Positions 12,998 through 24,255 of a stretch of 64,000 bases of DNA are shown here, one piece after another. Below the pieces are notes generated by a model, which saw nothing but the letters and a program-made list of their open reading frames with translations, ran no database searches and was not told where the DNA came from. The DNA comes from Rhynochetos jubatus (Eukaryota; Chordata; Aves; Eurypygiformes; Rhynochetidae): positions 61,656,150-61,720,149 of the forward strand of contig CM050649.1 of the NCBI GenBank assembly GCA_027574665.1, written 5' to 3'. The position numbers and the translations under genes are program-made. The stretch's first letter is position 1. Every line of letters starts with the position of its first letter.

Positions 12998-13017
12998 CCT
13001 TTATATCTTTTTAAGTG

Positions 13018-16000
13018 TTTAAACCTAGTTTGCTTCAATTTATGTTGGGAGGAGGTAGAGGTTCCTCATCCAACAAAATAAGGAAGGGAGAGGAGTAGAA
13101 AAACAACTGTTCCTTCTTTTCAGGAATGCAGTCTTTCCAGAGCAAGCCACAAGGGATGGAACATATTTCATTTGGCATGGAAGAAGCACCGAAAGTATAT
13201 TTTCAAACTCACTTCAGGTAGTGCACCGAAAAAGAAAAGTGTTAATTCAGGCTTCTCATTAGACTTTGATTATATGACCCTAATTGCTTTGACATTTTCA
13301 CAACTTAATGACCTGAACACAGTCTGAAACACTCATTTCAATCTGTTTCTTTAAGCATCAAAAAATATTCTTATGATGTCAGGCACACCTAACTAAAACT
13401 TTATTTCATCTTCTGTTAAGAACTTCAAAAGTCTGCTTTAACACCAACAGCTAATAGAATTTTGTTAAAATTACTTCTCCTGGGTCAATTGTGTTTTATT
13501 TCTTACCCACTAGATAGCTTAATCTTGCAGATAACCAGCTGGATACAGCTTGGACTAGTTAAAGGCTAGTTAAGTGGGTTTTTTTTAACACAAAACTTTG
13601 TGTTTTCCTTCTCCCTGGCTTAATTCTAAATTTTGTGCATTGACATTTTTCTCTTGTAAACCACTATGTCATGTGCTTCAAGAAACTGCTAATGGAAAGT
13701 GAAGGAACACAGCAATGAGTCCTGGCAAGCTTTTAGTCATGTCTTTGACATGAATCAAAAGAACTGCTTGGTTAAAACATACCAAATTTTTGAACGTTAG
13801 AAAGCGTCCAGAGTGTTTGTAAAGAATTTGGTTTGACATCTTGTTCTTAGCCCAGCCTTTTGCCGTGTGGTGGTGTTCTTGTTTATTTGTTCTAACCTGA
13901 TTACTATATCTTTTTTGACTCCACATATAGCACTGGATCTTATCCAACAAAGGTCGTTTTAAATATATGTTCTCACTTATGCAGGACAGGTAAGTTTTGC
14001 TGGTGCATAACTTCATTTGGACCATACTTACATAGCATTACTCACTACTCCCAAATCTGTCTTACTTCCATGGTTCATTATTAGCCCTTTTTTACTGCAA
14101 AGCACTGTTAAAACAGCATTTAACAAGAACCCACCCTTCTGTGACCTAGTGTTAACCAGCTACAGTATGATCTTACAAGAAATGGTTGAAAGCAACTGGC
14201 GCTGTTGCAGCTCTGGATTCTGCCCAGTGCTTTGTGAATTGGAGTAGAATGTACATATTGAGCTCTTGCTAGCCACTACAGTCTCAGCTTCAGAATTTAG
14301 ACAGCTTTTCAGAGGGATAGTAAAGGCTTTACTACTGTCCCAGTGGAAGAGTCTAGCTTTCCTTTCTGTCTTCCACTCCTGCTTTCCATCTACCCTTCAA
14401 AAAAACCGCCATGCATGAATGTACATAAAACTTCATGTTTATCCTTGAAACCAGGATTATTGTAAAATGTTACTAAGATGAATTTTAAGAAATTCTTACA
14501 ATTTATCCAAATGATTTTCTAGTCTTGTGCAGGAATATTCCAAAACATGACAACAGAAAATTTCAGAAGTAGGCAATATTATACCAGCTTTAACTTACAG
14601 TACAGCTTTATCTGAGTTGCTGCATTTGTCTCAGTGCCAGTAAGAATGAGTTGTTGGGCCAAGCATCTTTAATTTAGGACACAGGCTGCTGAAGTCTGGG
14701 CAACATCCCAAAATTGATACGGAACCAGAAGCACAAATATGCATGCCTATCAACTTCTAGTATGTGAAACTAAGGCACTATGCAGGTGCTGCCTCTACTG
14801 CAGTGATTTGCTTAGTTTACAAAACACAGATACCTTGAAAGGTGTAGTCTGTTTCATCTTAAACAACCACCGAACTTGAGATTTATTTTTTATTTTATTT
14901 GTTCCTTCTTGTCTCCAGCATATTGTCAATATTCTGGACTGAGATAATACAGAAGGCAACTGGAAGAAAGAACTGTTTTGGGAAATGAAATAAGCTTGAA
15001 TTGGACTTTAATCCAAGTATTAACTTAGTATGGCTGAATGGTATGTACTTGTACACCTACTTGCTCTACCGCTAAAGGTTGTAGAGAAAATTGTGCCTGT
15101 TCTAGCTTTAGACTGGCTGCTAAGCTATAAGGTGCTCTTCTTTCCAATATTGTATAAAAAGAGATAGTTACAGGAGCCACGGTTTATTTCAACTTTAGTC
15201 AGTAATTAGCACAGTTTAGAGAACCCTTGAGACGAAACACCCTTGGTTGGAGAAGGAGGAAAGTGCTTTACCATAACCATCCTCTTTAGTTTTCTGTTTT
15301 GCCCAAGTGTAAGCTGTGCAGACAAGATGGTTGTGCTTTGAATGCTGCTACTGTTGTAAATCACATGAAGAAAACAGCAGCTCACTTGAGCATGCAGTGT
15401 CAGGCTTCCTTCAGACCTAAACTTAAGTTTTCTCACCTTGAAAAGGACCACGTCTTTTTTTTTTTTTTTTTTTTTAACAGCAGCTTTGTGAGAATAACTG
15501 AACAGTTTAGCAAATATTAAGACTAAGCCTTAGAAAATCTCTGAGCTTTTCAATGGCAGCTTTCTTAAGGTCCATATTTCTTCAGAAGTTAAGCATTAGC
15601 TCAATTTTTCATTTAGGATACAAAAAAAAAGATTCTTAGCTGTTCAGTGCTTCTTAAGTTTCATGAACAAACGTCATAAATATGGAGTGTTTCAAATTGT
15701 GTAATATCTAGTGTTTTTTCTGAGCTGGTTTTAATTTCTCAAATAGAAATTTTAAACTAATTTAGGACCCTCTTCTAATCAAGGTGCTTGCAAAAATAAT
15801 TGAAGGAGGGCTGCTAGTCTGTGTTAAAAAGTGTCATGTCATTCATGTCTACTGATTAACAGTTTCCTTTGAGGCATGCTGACTAAATTGTTTAGCATTC
15901 TGTTCTTAGTTTTTGGTGAAGCTTTTACCCATTCTAGTAACACATTTTGCAAAAAATAACCACAGGTAAGTAAGCAGACGTAGATAAATTATTTCTTCTT

Positions 16001-19000
16001 TGTGTTAATAAGTGTGACCTGGGAGTAGATATGTAAATGCATTATTGAGGAACAGCAAAGTTTGTTCCAGATTAATGCCTTCATGGTTTGAGTGTGTTCA
16101 GATTTAGGATTTTTCTTACTGGCCTCTCTTAAGTCAGTGCTGCAGTCCTTTGCCACAACACTGCCTTCCTCCTGCCAGTCTGCCATCATCCATGTAGCAG
16201 CTGTAAGTCAGCCCATTAACTCAACAGCTCTGTGAGAAATCTTTCCCTGCTGTGAACTGAACTTTGCATCAAAAGCACTACTTCTACTTAGTTGATCTGA
16301 AAAGGAATTTCCAATAACTGAGTGCAGCTGAAGTCCTTCTATTCTCTCTGCAGGTATTTGCCACTGGGGAGCAAGACTATTGCAATATGCCATAAAGTAA
16401 CACAAAATTCAAACAGCACATTTTGAACTAATTTTAAAGTCTTTACATAAAGCCTCTGTGACTCATGTAATCCCCAGCAAAAACCTGGTGATGCAAGAAG
16501 GGACGTGTGGCAATGGATCATTTAAGTAGGCATCGTTAGAGACTGAGTCTGTTCTTCAATTTCACTGTCTGGCCAGGGAGGAAAGGGAGACTTAATTTTT
16601 TTTCTAGGCAGGCCACCAGTACATGAGTGGCCATTACTCTTCAGTCAGTTTTTCTTTATGACTGTTGGTTTTGAGATAATGAATTTTTGGATTGTGAAAA
16701 TGTCTGTGAAGTCTGTTTAGAGACTTTCGATTCTGCCAGTAATTAACTATTTTAAATTTTATTTATATAGCTGGTGATTATTTACATGCAAAATATGACA
16801 GGTTTGAAATAACGTAAATTTGTTTAAACCTTTAATACACTGACTTGGCACTCAAATAAAGAAAATCCATTCATTCAATTTAAGAACAAGATATTTAAAA
16901 ATACCAAAGCTTCTCATGCAAAATATTTGAAGATTGGTAATGGAGTAATACTGTCTGAATAAATAGGTATCAGGAAGGTGGTCTGCTTTCAGTTCTTCAG
17001 CTGTGAATTAAAACTGGAAGCTATTGAATGAAAAATGAAAAGAGGAAGTTGGCAACAGTTTCCCTCTTCCACCCATGTGTCAGAACTTGCGTAGCAGAAA
17101 AAATGCAGCTGCGGCAGCAGCTAATGTCTTACAACAAAGCCGAGATATCTAGGGGGCATTTCTCAAAACTGCAGTGCAGGTCATGGTGAATGTTCCACAG
17201 CTTGTCCTCTGTTTCGTATTAGACAGATTTTACTAGGGTGCTTTCATTTAAAAAATTATGAGATATGTTGGGGGTCACTTACCTCCTGAAAACAAATTGT
17301 AAATCGTTGGTGGTTGTCATTCATTGTTACTCTAAATGCCTTTTCTATGCCTTTAAAGTGTAAGTCTTTGATAGAAGTGTCAAATCTGGCTTATTAGCCC
17401 CAAAAGCAGCATTTACATGGATGGAAAATATGAGTTAGTATTCACCGTATTCTTTTATTACATTCAAAATTACAGAGTATCTACATGAAACGTAAAATGG
17501 CTTGAAGCTCAACATGTGAGATGCCACATTTTTTAAGCAAAGAAGGCATTACAACTTTAAATTATGGGTCTCTTTCACTGTTTTTGTTCCTGTATGTGAA
17601 TTAAGCAAGGAAGTTGTCAAAGGAAGAGTGAAGTTGCCAATGCAAGGAAGTTTTCTGCAGAGTAGATATCTTTTCATAGGTAATAAGTTTCCAAAGGATG
17701 GGATTCATGGAGTAAAACAGCCTACGTTAAAGATAACCTATTAGCCTGGGAAAGACTTCTGTTAGGCTTGTGGTGGTAGCCAACAGTTGCAAAAGATCTT
17801 TTCAGTTTGCAAGCATGAAGTAAGAAGTTTCAATGATCAAACAGTGGAGTGATGACGATTTTTGTCATTATAATTAAAAAATAAAAACAAATGGACTTTA
17901 TTATGCCAGTGCCAACATTGTGGGCTGTACTGAAACTGTCATCTTTATTTAACTTTGTTAAGAGTCTGTGTTCTGTTTGGGGTTTTTTCTTCTGTTTTCA
18001 AACTGCACAATAATAGCAATTAATACAACAGAAATGCAGAGACATTTACCTTGTAATATCTTTAAGTTTCCAGTGTATTCTGTACACTTAGTGGAGATTT
18101 CATCCTACTTGAGATAATTCAGTCCATAACTTTTTTCTCTCTAAATCTCTTTAGTTGATCTTAGATTGGCATAGCTTCAAGCAGCTAAAAAGAGAAAAGC
18201 TGCAAGGAGATTATAGAAACAGTCAGTGACTTTTAGAACATATGTTGCCCAAAAGTATGCGTGGGGTTTTTTTGTTCTGCATAAGGCCATAGCATATGAT
18301 GTATTGGGAGGAAAAATCCAAGCCACCTTGAAAATCAGGTTTGAGTTACAATATAGTTTCATATATTGCCAAAAAGTTGTTGCATTTACTGTCTTCTTTT
18401 AGCTAGTTCCCTTTAAAGACATCCATAGCTGTATTTTCCTGTATTGTTTTGGAAGTGCTTGATTTGTATTCAAGCTTGTTTCCCTATTGCCCTGAGGGTG
18501 ATTTCAGTGGAGTTCACTTCTGTTTATTCTATGGAAAAAATATCTCTGATCCTGTTTCTTCTCAAGGTGTTATGAGGGATAGCAGCAGTAAATTACGGAT
18601 TGACACAATGTATTGTTGTGAGACAATGAATGAGAAGTACACAAACAAAAGAGAAAAAGCTCTATGATTCTAGAATCTTTAAAAGGATTTTGAGTAACAA
18701 GATTAAGTTAAAAATCTTTAAAACAAGATCTTAAGAAACGAAGTTTAAAGATTGATGGCATTTTCTCCTTTTAATGTCACTTGTTTCATCTACCCAATCT
18801 GTCTCATTTTGCACGTTTTGAACAGGGGGAAGTCAGTAAGTATGGGTGTATGTAATGGACTGTAAAAAGAGGGTCTCTGGGTAAGGGAATAAGTGGAAAA
18901 AAAAGTTTTTTGCAAACTGCTCTAATAGAAATTCAATACTGCATAAAAAATATTTACCTGTGGCAAGAAGGGAAAAAAAGTATCTTCATTTGTTGACCAT

Positions 19001-19285
19001 CTGCATTTGTTTGCTCGTATCATCATAGCATATTTAGGCAGTGTTCCTTTCTTTGGTCGGGTTTTTCATTTTTTCAAATTGGAAAAGGGACTATGTGAAA
19101 TAAAAATCTTCAATGCGTATTTCCTTTGATACTGTATCCTCTTATAAGAATAAAACCAAAACCAACTAAAAAAACTCAACCACCCATGAAGTAGTTGATT
19201 TAAGACAGATGCAGCTACTAGTAGGGGAGAGAAACTAAACAGTAGTAACATTTCTGGAACAGGAGAACTGACATTTCCTTGGTAA
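13018..19285. other. Intergenic, nothing recognised
   Basis: This AT-rich DNA downstream of PRKX has no recognisable gene, repeat family or RNA gene. It contains a T21 run at 15455-15475. Open frames of 60-115 codons (for example 13678-14025 -) occur at the density expected by chance and show no domain. Confidence 0.7.
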
Positions 19286-19880
19286 TCATAGACTCCTAGA
19301 ACAGTTTGGGTTGGAAAGGACCTTAAAGATCATCTAGTTCCAACCCCCCTGCCATGGGCAGGGACACGCTCCACTAGACCAGGTTGCTCAAAGCCTCATC
19401 CAGCCTGGCCTTGAACACTTCCAGGGATGGGGCATCCACAGCTTCTCTGGACAACCTGTTCCAGTGCCTCACCACCCTCTCTGGGAAGAATTATTTTACT
19501 GATATGTCATTAAATCTACCCTTTTTCAGTTTAAACCCGTTACCTCTTGCCCTGTCACTACAGGCCCTTATGAAAAGTCCCCTCCAGCTTCCTTGTAGGC
19601 CCCTTCAGGTACTGGAAGGCTGCAATAAGGTCTCCCCAGAGCCTTCTCTTCTCCAGGCTGAACAAGCCCAACTCTCTCAGCCTGTCCCCATAGCAGAGGT
19701 GCTCCAGCCCTCTGAGCATCTTTGTGGCCCTCCTCTGGACTCACTCCAACTGGTCAATATCCTTCTTACGTTGGGGATTCCATAACTGGACACAGTACTG
19801 CAGGTGGGGGCATCTATTGCTGGCGCTGGCATCAGACAGGTAAGAGCGGGATGGACTGAGGTTCCTCTCCCCCAGCAACT

Positions 19881-20460
19881 TTAGTTTAAAGCCCTCTTCA
19901 CTAGTTTGACAAGCCTATGACTGAAGGTGCTCTTCCTCTTTCCTGACAAATTCTCAAAGCAAGTTCCATGGTCTTAAGAAGCCAAACCCCTTGGCTGTGC
20001 CACCTGTTCTGTAACCGTTTGTTGATTTGCCAGATTCCACTGGCTCTTTCAAACCCCTTCCCTTTGACCAGGAGGAATGATGAGAAGACTACCCTGCACT
20101 CCAGAGACCCTTACTGTAGCTCCCAGGGCTCTGTAATGCTTCTTAATACCCCTCAGGCTACTCTTGGCTGTATCACTGGAGCCCATGTGAAATAAAAGCA
20201 GTGGACTGTAAGAGTCTTGGTGGTCTCTCAGTGACGTCCCTGATATGAGCCCCTGGTAAGCAGCACAGCTCTCTAAAGAGTGTGTAAGGATGGCAAATAG
20301 CTGCCTTCGTACCTCTCAGAAGAGAGTTGCCCATTGCCATCACCCATTGCTTCTTCTTAGTTGTGCTGGGTGCTATTCGAGGGGTAGATGAGGCTGCCTC
20401 AGCTCAAGCATCTCTCTTGGTGTGACGGGTCTTTTTATTCTGCAGAGTGGTGAGTGGTGA
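19881..20460 (-). pseudogene. CR1 ORF1 C-terminal esterase-like domain (degenerate)
   Basis: Minus-strand translation gives the SGNH/GDSL-esterase-like domain of CR1 ORF1p. Block I appears as GNSLLRGT at about 20324, where the family has GDSLLRGT, so the Asp of the GDS block is replaced by Asn next to the nucleophile Ser. A second block reads HMGSSDTA (20166-20189), followed by SLRGIKKHYRALGA, where the family has H-x-GTNDTA and a similar helix. The domain then runs through an IWQINKRLQ-like segment to RLVKLVKRALN and a TAA stop (complement of 19881-19883). At least one frame break occurs near 20000. In this family ORF1p is thought to bind RNA and possibly lipids; this copy is dead. The identification comes from remembered CR1 protein patterns, not from a search. 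Confidence 0.8.
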
Positions 20461-21310
20461 GCCCTCTGCGAGGGCACCTGAGCTTCTGGGGAAGTCTCCT
20501 CCTTGTGCAGGTCCTTGTCATTGCAACTGTCCATTCTTCTGCACTACTGCCCCCCTCCCTCCTGTGTGCGCGGGCGGGGGAGTTTGTGGCCGTCTGGCTC
20601 GGGGCTGCGAGTTCCCTGCAGACTGTGCTTGGATGCAGCTATCTAACCCCTTCCCAGCCTCCCTGGTGTTACGCTGCCTTCTCACCTTCTCATGGCCTCC
20701 TGCAGCTCAGCCACTGCTGCAGGAGGTGCTCCCCCTGGGCTCACCTTCTGCAGGCAGGGGTGCTGCCTGTCCCTGCCCCAGGAGAGAGGTCTGGGCATCT
20801 CCTGCAGCCTGAGGCCTGCACTGCACCCTCTCCCGTCAGCAGCTCCATCTGGGTGGAGGCCTCAGCCTGGGGCAGATGGTGCAGACCCCCTGGCTGGAGC
20901 TGCAGCCGTTGTTCTCAGATGAGTGCCCACCATGCTGCCTTGAGGGTCAGGTGGGATGAGTGCCCTGGACCTGTGCAGATGGTCACAGAACGTTGCCCAG
21001 TTTCTGGGTTATGTGTACTTCACGTCTACCGCTCAGCCAGTGGAATGTCCCTCCTTCAAGGAGGTGCCACTCTAACTGCCACACCACACCCTGGCTGAGG
21101 TGCCACACACCCTGTTTGTCCACGCTGTTGGTGAAGCTCACGATGGCTGCACTCCCCAGGGCTGCCTTTTGTGGGAGCAGGGGGTGGCCACTGTTACTCC
21201 TAGCTCTGCTCAGACCTCACCATGCTGACTCCTGATGGGTCTCTGCACGCCTGGGCGTTCCCTCATTCAGGTAACCCCACTGTGTGTCATGACCCTCTGC
21301 TCCGTTGCGG
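20461..21310 (-). pseudogene. CR1 ORF1 5' portion and leader (degenerate, GC-rich)
   Basis: The region is much richer in G+C than its surroundings. On the minus strand it contains a CRRCPDL-type cysteine segment at about 20780-20800, followed by Glu/Leu-rich pieces interrupted by stops. That fits the zinc-finger/coiled-coil part of CR1 ORF1 upstream of the esterase domain. The long plus-strand open frame at 20454-21098 is its antisense shadow. The 5' limit is estimated from loss of GC-richness near 21300. Confidence 0.6.
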
Positions 21311-21437
21311 AACACACCAGCAGTTTTCTGTCTGAATATCACACTTATTGCTGTATGTTACACTAGAGGGACTCAGGACATCAACAATCCAATTAGGTAA
21401 GTTAATTTGGAGAGGGGAAGGAAATACTTGACCGTTT

Positions 21438-21525
21438 CACAGAATCACAGGATGGTTGAGGTTTGAAGGGACTGTTGGAGGTCATCTGGTCCAACCCCCT
21501 AGCTCACACAGGGACACTTTGAGCC
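21438..21525 (-). mobile_element. CR1 3'-end fragment
   Basis: The sequence starts TCACAGAATCACAGGATGG and continues through GGTCATCTGGTCCAACCCCC to a GGGACACTTTGAGCC-type end. This is the reverse complement of a CR1 3' terminus. Only about 88 bp remain, a typical extreme 5' truncation. It differs in detail from the two larger CR1 copies nearby and is therefore a separate insertion. Confidence 0.85.
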
Positions 21526-22094
21526 AAAACAATTAATATTTGGTATTCATCCCTAATGACTTTTTTTGAACTGTCATTAAAAGTTAATAATATAAAATAT
21601 ACAATGCTAATTTTTTTGGTATTTCACTAAAAAACAAAGGTTTTTTAAAGATCTTTTTTTTCTCCATTTGAAAATTTTCCCAACAGCCACCAAACCAATA
21701 AATTCATTATTGTCGCAACTTTAAATTCAGCAGAGTAGAAATAACAAGCTAAGGAATTTGTTCAGTTCCTTGTCTTCTCAAATGCTGTGGAAGGTTTGTT
21801 TAACCTCTGTAGACTTACTGGGGGTCTGAAGTCGTGAAATAGACTATGTGTTGATGTCAACTGCTGCACGCTCCTTGCACATGACAAGCTAGTTGTTCTA
21901 TTTGAAGGTGGTGCTGATTTGCTGTCCCTATAGTCAGCTTCAGATTTTCATTTAGAAGAAAACTGATCTTGTATGTCAACCAGCTCATGGTAGAATGATT
22001 GTTACCTCATTGACTTCCATGTGTAGGACCAAGTTTCCAGCAGTTCATAAACTTCTTTACCTCAGAAGTATTTTAAATGAAGTGTTTCTCGCAG
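21526..22094. other. Intergenic spacer between CR1 copies
   Basis: AT-rich single-copy-looking DNA with several homopolymer T and A tracts. No gene or repeat was recognised. Confidence 0.6.
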
Positions 22095-22772
22095 GCCTGA
22101 GGAGAAGGACCTGGGGGTACTGGTGGACGAGAAGCTGAACATGTGCTGGCAGCCCAGAAAGCCAACCCTATCCTGGGCTGTATCAGAAGTGTGGCCAGCA
22201 GGTTGAGGGAGGGGATTCTCCCCCTCTACTCTGCTCTCGTGAGACCCCACTTGGAGTACTTGTCCAGCTGTGGAGCCCTCAGCATAAGAGGGATACAGAC
22301 TGGTTGGAGAGAGTCCAGAGGAGGCCACAAAGATGCTCAGAGGGCTGGAGCACCTCTGCTGTGGGAACAGGCTGAGAGAGTTGGGCTTGTTCAGCCTGGA
22401 GAAGAGAAGGCTCTGGGGAGACCTTAAGGACTGCAGCCTTCCAGTACCTGAAAGGGCCTACAAGAAAGCTGGGGGCGGGGACTTGTTACAAGGGCCTGTA
22501 GTGACAGGACAAGGGGTAATGGGTTTAAATTGAAAGCAAGGAGATTTAGATTAGATGTCAGGAAGAAATTCTTCACGGAGAGGGTGGTGAGGCACTGGAA
22601 CAGGTTCCCCAGAGAAGCTGTGGATGCCCCATCCCTGGCTGTCTTCAGGGTCAGGCTGGATGAGGCTTTGAGCAACCTGGTCTAGTGGAGGGTGTCCCTG
22701 CCCGTGGCAAGGGGGTTGGAACTAGATGATCTTTAAGGTCCCTTCCAACCCAAACCGTTCTATGATTCTATG
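22095..22772 (+). mobile_element. CR1 LINE, 5'-truncated, plus strand
   Basis: The copy begins within the C-terminal end of ORF2 (GAGAAGGACCTGGGGGTACT). It runs through the ORF2 stop region and the CR1 3'UTR and ends in the canonical GATGATCTTTAAGGTCCCTT and TTCTATGATTCTATGA tail. Small deletions break the ORF2 frame. Its 3' half is closely similar to the reverse complement of the CR1 at 19286-19808, giving an inverted pair. No target-site duplication is evident, as is usual for CR1. Confidence 0.93.
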
Positions 22773-24178
22773 AAATGGCCATGCCATTCAACCTCATTTC
22801 TCTCAAGTCTAGAAAGCTAGTGTGGCCTTTCTCTGGTGTGTGTGTGTTGAAATCAGTGCAGGACCCAGCTCTCCACAAGCTGAGGGATGGAAGACTGGTG
22901 TGTTGACATGTTGCTGGATGTGCACTGGATCCAAAGAGTCCTGGATGCTGCACAAAATAAGCCACTGTCAGACAGAAGCTTCACCAGATACTTATTTTCC
23001 ACCCCGTTCTTTCTATGGTGATGCGACAGGCTGGCAAAAAATGAAGCCTTGTAACGTTGTGCTTGCATTTCCCCTAGACATGGTTGTCTGGATGATTCAT
23101 AAACTCTGCGGAGCTCCTGTACAGCTAGCTGGAGTGTGGAAAGAGAATGCGACACTGCAGAAAAACCCTTCCAGGACCATGAGCCCAAGCATGACCATGT
23201 TCAGCTTGCCAGCCAACTCTTTCATCACCAGCAGACAGGGTTGGAGCACAGCAAGTCCTCTTGGAAAAGAAGACCTTACCTTGGGCAGGAAAGCCATTCA
23301 ATGGAAAGGCTGGAGCAGCTTCAAGTCTGTTCCTTGGGCTGGGTGAGAGTTTCATGTGATAGGTCTGAAGACATAGGCCTGTCTGTACCCACACAGCTTT
23401 GTTTAAGCACACCAAATGTAGAACTACCATAGTGCTCATGCAGGGTGCTTCATGTCAACAAAATAATTCTCTAATACTTTGGCTTTTACTAATACAGAGA
23501 GTACATCTCCTGCCTCCTCCACTGAAAACTGTTCCATGGGAATTGGCCTGGAATATGTTTAACTGAGAACAGAGGAAGACTGATGCCATTTCCAAGTAAT
23601 ACCTTTCTTGTGATATACTCCTCGTTTACTTAGCAATCAGTTTATGTACATACAGTAATAACATCATCTATTTTTTTAATCCCCCACTTTTGAAATACCA
23701 TATAATGAAAAAGAAAAACATTCCAGACAAAGTCAAGCAACACTTGACCACTCTTGTATAACAGAACCTGAATTGTTCTTGTCCTTTTGGTGACAGGAGG
23801 ATAGAGGAAGAATTGTTCTTCTTCTAAAATGTTAAAAAAAAAAAAAAAAAAGTTAAGGAATAAAATAACCACAGAAATACTTTTATAGAATCCTCTAGAG
23901 TCATGGTATTTATTTTTAAACAACAGTAAATCATTCAATTGTTTCAACTAGGCTTATTTCCAAACAGTTCTAAATTTGGAGTTAAAGAATTGATCTTGAA
24001 AAGAAGTGCAGGAAAACAAAACACTCTTCCTCTCCCCTTTCCTGTTTGAACTGATGAGACTTTGGGGTTCTCTTTAAAGAACTTGGCAAGCATTACTCCC
24101 CCATGAACTGTCTTTTTAGTCAAGGATCACAGAACATCCTCTTCTCATATGAAAAGCATGAATTTATAATTGAGTATG
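22773..24178. other. Intergenic, no gene recognised
   Basis: From 22773 to about 23450 the DNA is moderately GC-rich and open in several frames on both strands (longest 22822-23346 +, 174 codons). No domain, homologue or splice context was seen. After 23450 the DNA is AT-rich, with a run of about 17 A around 23834-23850. Confidence 0.55.
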
Positions 24179-24205
24179 TGTTGTAAAAAAGGGGTTTTTA
24201 CAACA
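24179..24205. repeat. Perfect 11-bp inverted repeat (hairpin 1)
   Basis: TGTTGTAAAAA at 24179-24189 is the exact reverse complement of TTTTTACAACA at 24195-24205, with a 5-nt AGGGG loop. It lies five bases from a second perfect hairpin. The function is unknown. Confidence 0.85.
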
Positions 24206-24210
24206 ATGAG

Positions 24211-24255
24211 ACACAGCACTATTGAAAACATTTTAATGGCTTTATAGTGCTGTGT
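24211..24255. repeat. Perfect 12-bp inverted repeat (hairpin 2)
   Basis: ACACAGCACTAT at 24211-24222 is the exact reverse complement of ATAGTGCTGTGT at 24244-24255, with a 21-nt AT-rich loop. The arm has a mixed base composition, which makes chance formation less likely than for an AT-only stem. It could be a small structured RNA, a fragment of an inverted-repeat transposon, or accidental. Confidence 0.85.

Larger units (their letters stand above)
9238..13017 (+). other. PRKX: PRKX terminal 3'UTR
   Basis: This long AT-rich segment has no coding potential and carries several possible polyadenylation signals. The strongest candidate for the distal end is AATAAA at 12992-12997, followed by T/GT-rich sequence. 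Mammalian PRKX also has a several-kilobase 3'UTR, to my knowledge. Two Pumilio-type TGTANATA motifs occur at 11238-11245 and 12922-12929. The extent is inferred from the absence of repeats and the position of the last good polyA signal; transcript data would fix it. Confidence 0.6.
19286..21310 (-). mobile_element. CR1 LINE, internally deleted, ORF1 and 3' end retained
   Basis: Read on the minus strand, this is a CR1 retrotransposon. The 3' tail at 19286-19808 carries the CR1 3'UTR and the extreme C-terminal part of ORF2 and is continuous with the family's usual end. Just upstream of it (19881 and rightwards) lies ORF1 instead of the reverse-transcriptase region, so about the whole endonuclease and RT segment of ORF2 is missing. 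The junction falls between 19809 and 19880. A GC-rich stretch to about 21300 holds the 5' half of ORF1, with cysteine-containing and coiled-coil-like peptide fragments among stops. The right edge is approximate. Frames are broken, so the copy cannot make working proteins. Confidence 0.85.

Noticed and set aside
15455-15475. T21 run, considered as the poly-A tail of a minus-strand processed pseudogene
   Set aside because: The sequence following the tract on the minus strand shows no polyA hexamer in place and no recognisable gene.
19384-19785. 133-codon plus-strand open frame
   Set aside because: It is the antisense of the CR1 3' end; the matching frame recurs at 22424-22675 on the minus strand of the other CR1 copy.
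20447-21235. Cluster of plus-strand open frames, the longest 214 codons (20454-21098)
   Set aside because: They are antisense to the GC-rich ORF1 part of a minus-strand CR1; GC-richness removes stop codons by chance.
22822-23439. Overlapping open frames on both strands, up to 174 codons
   Set aside because: No domain, no known family and no splice context; several frames open at once indicates composition rather than coding.
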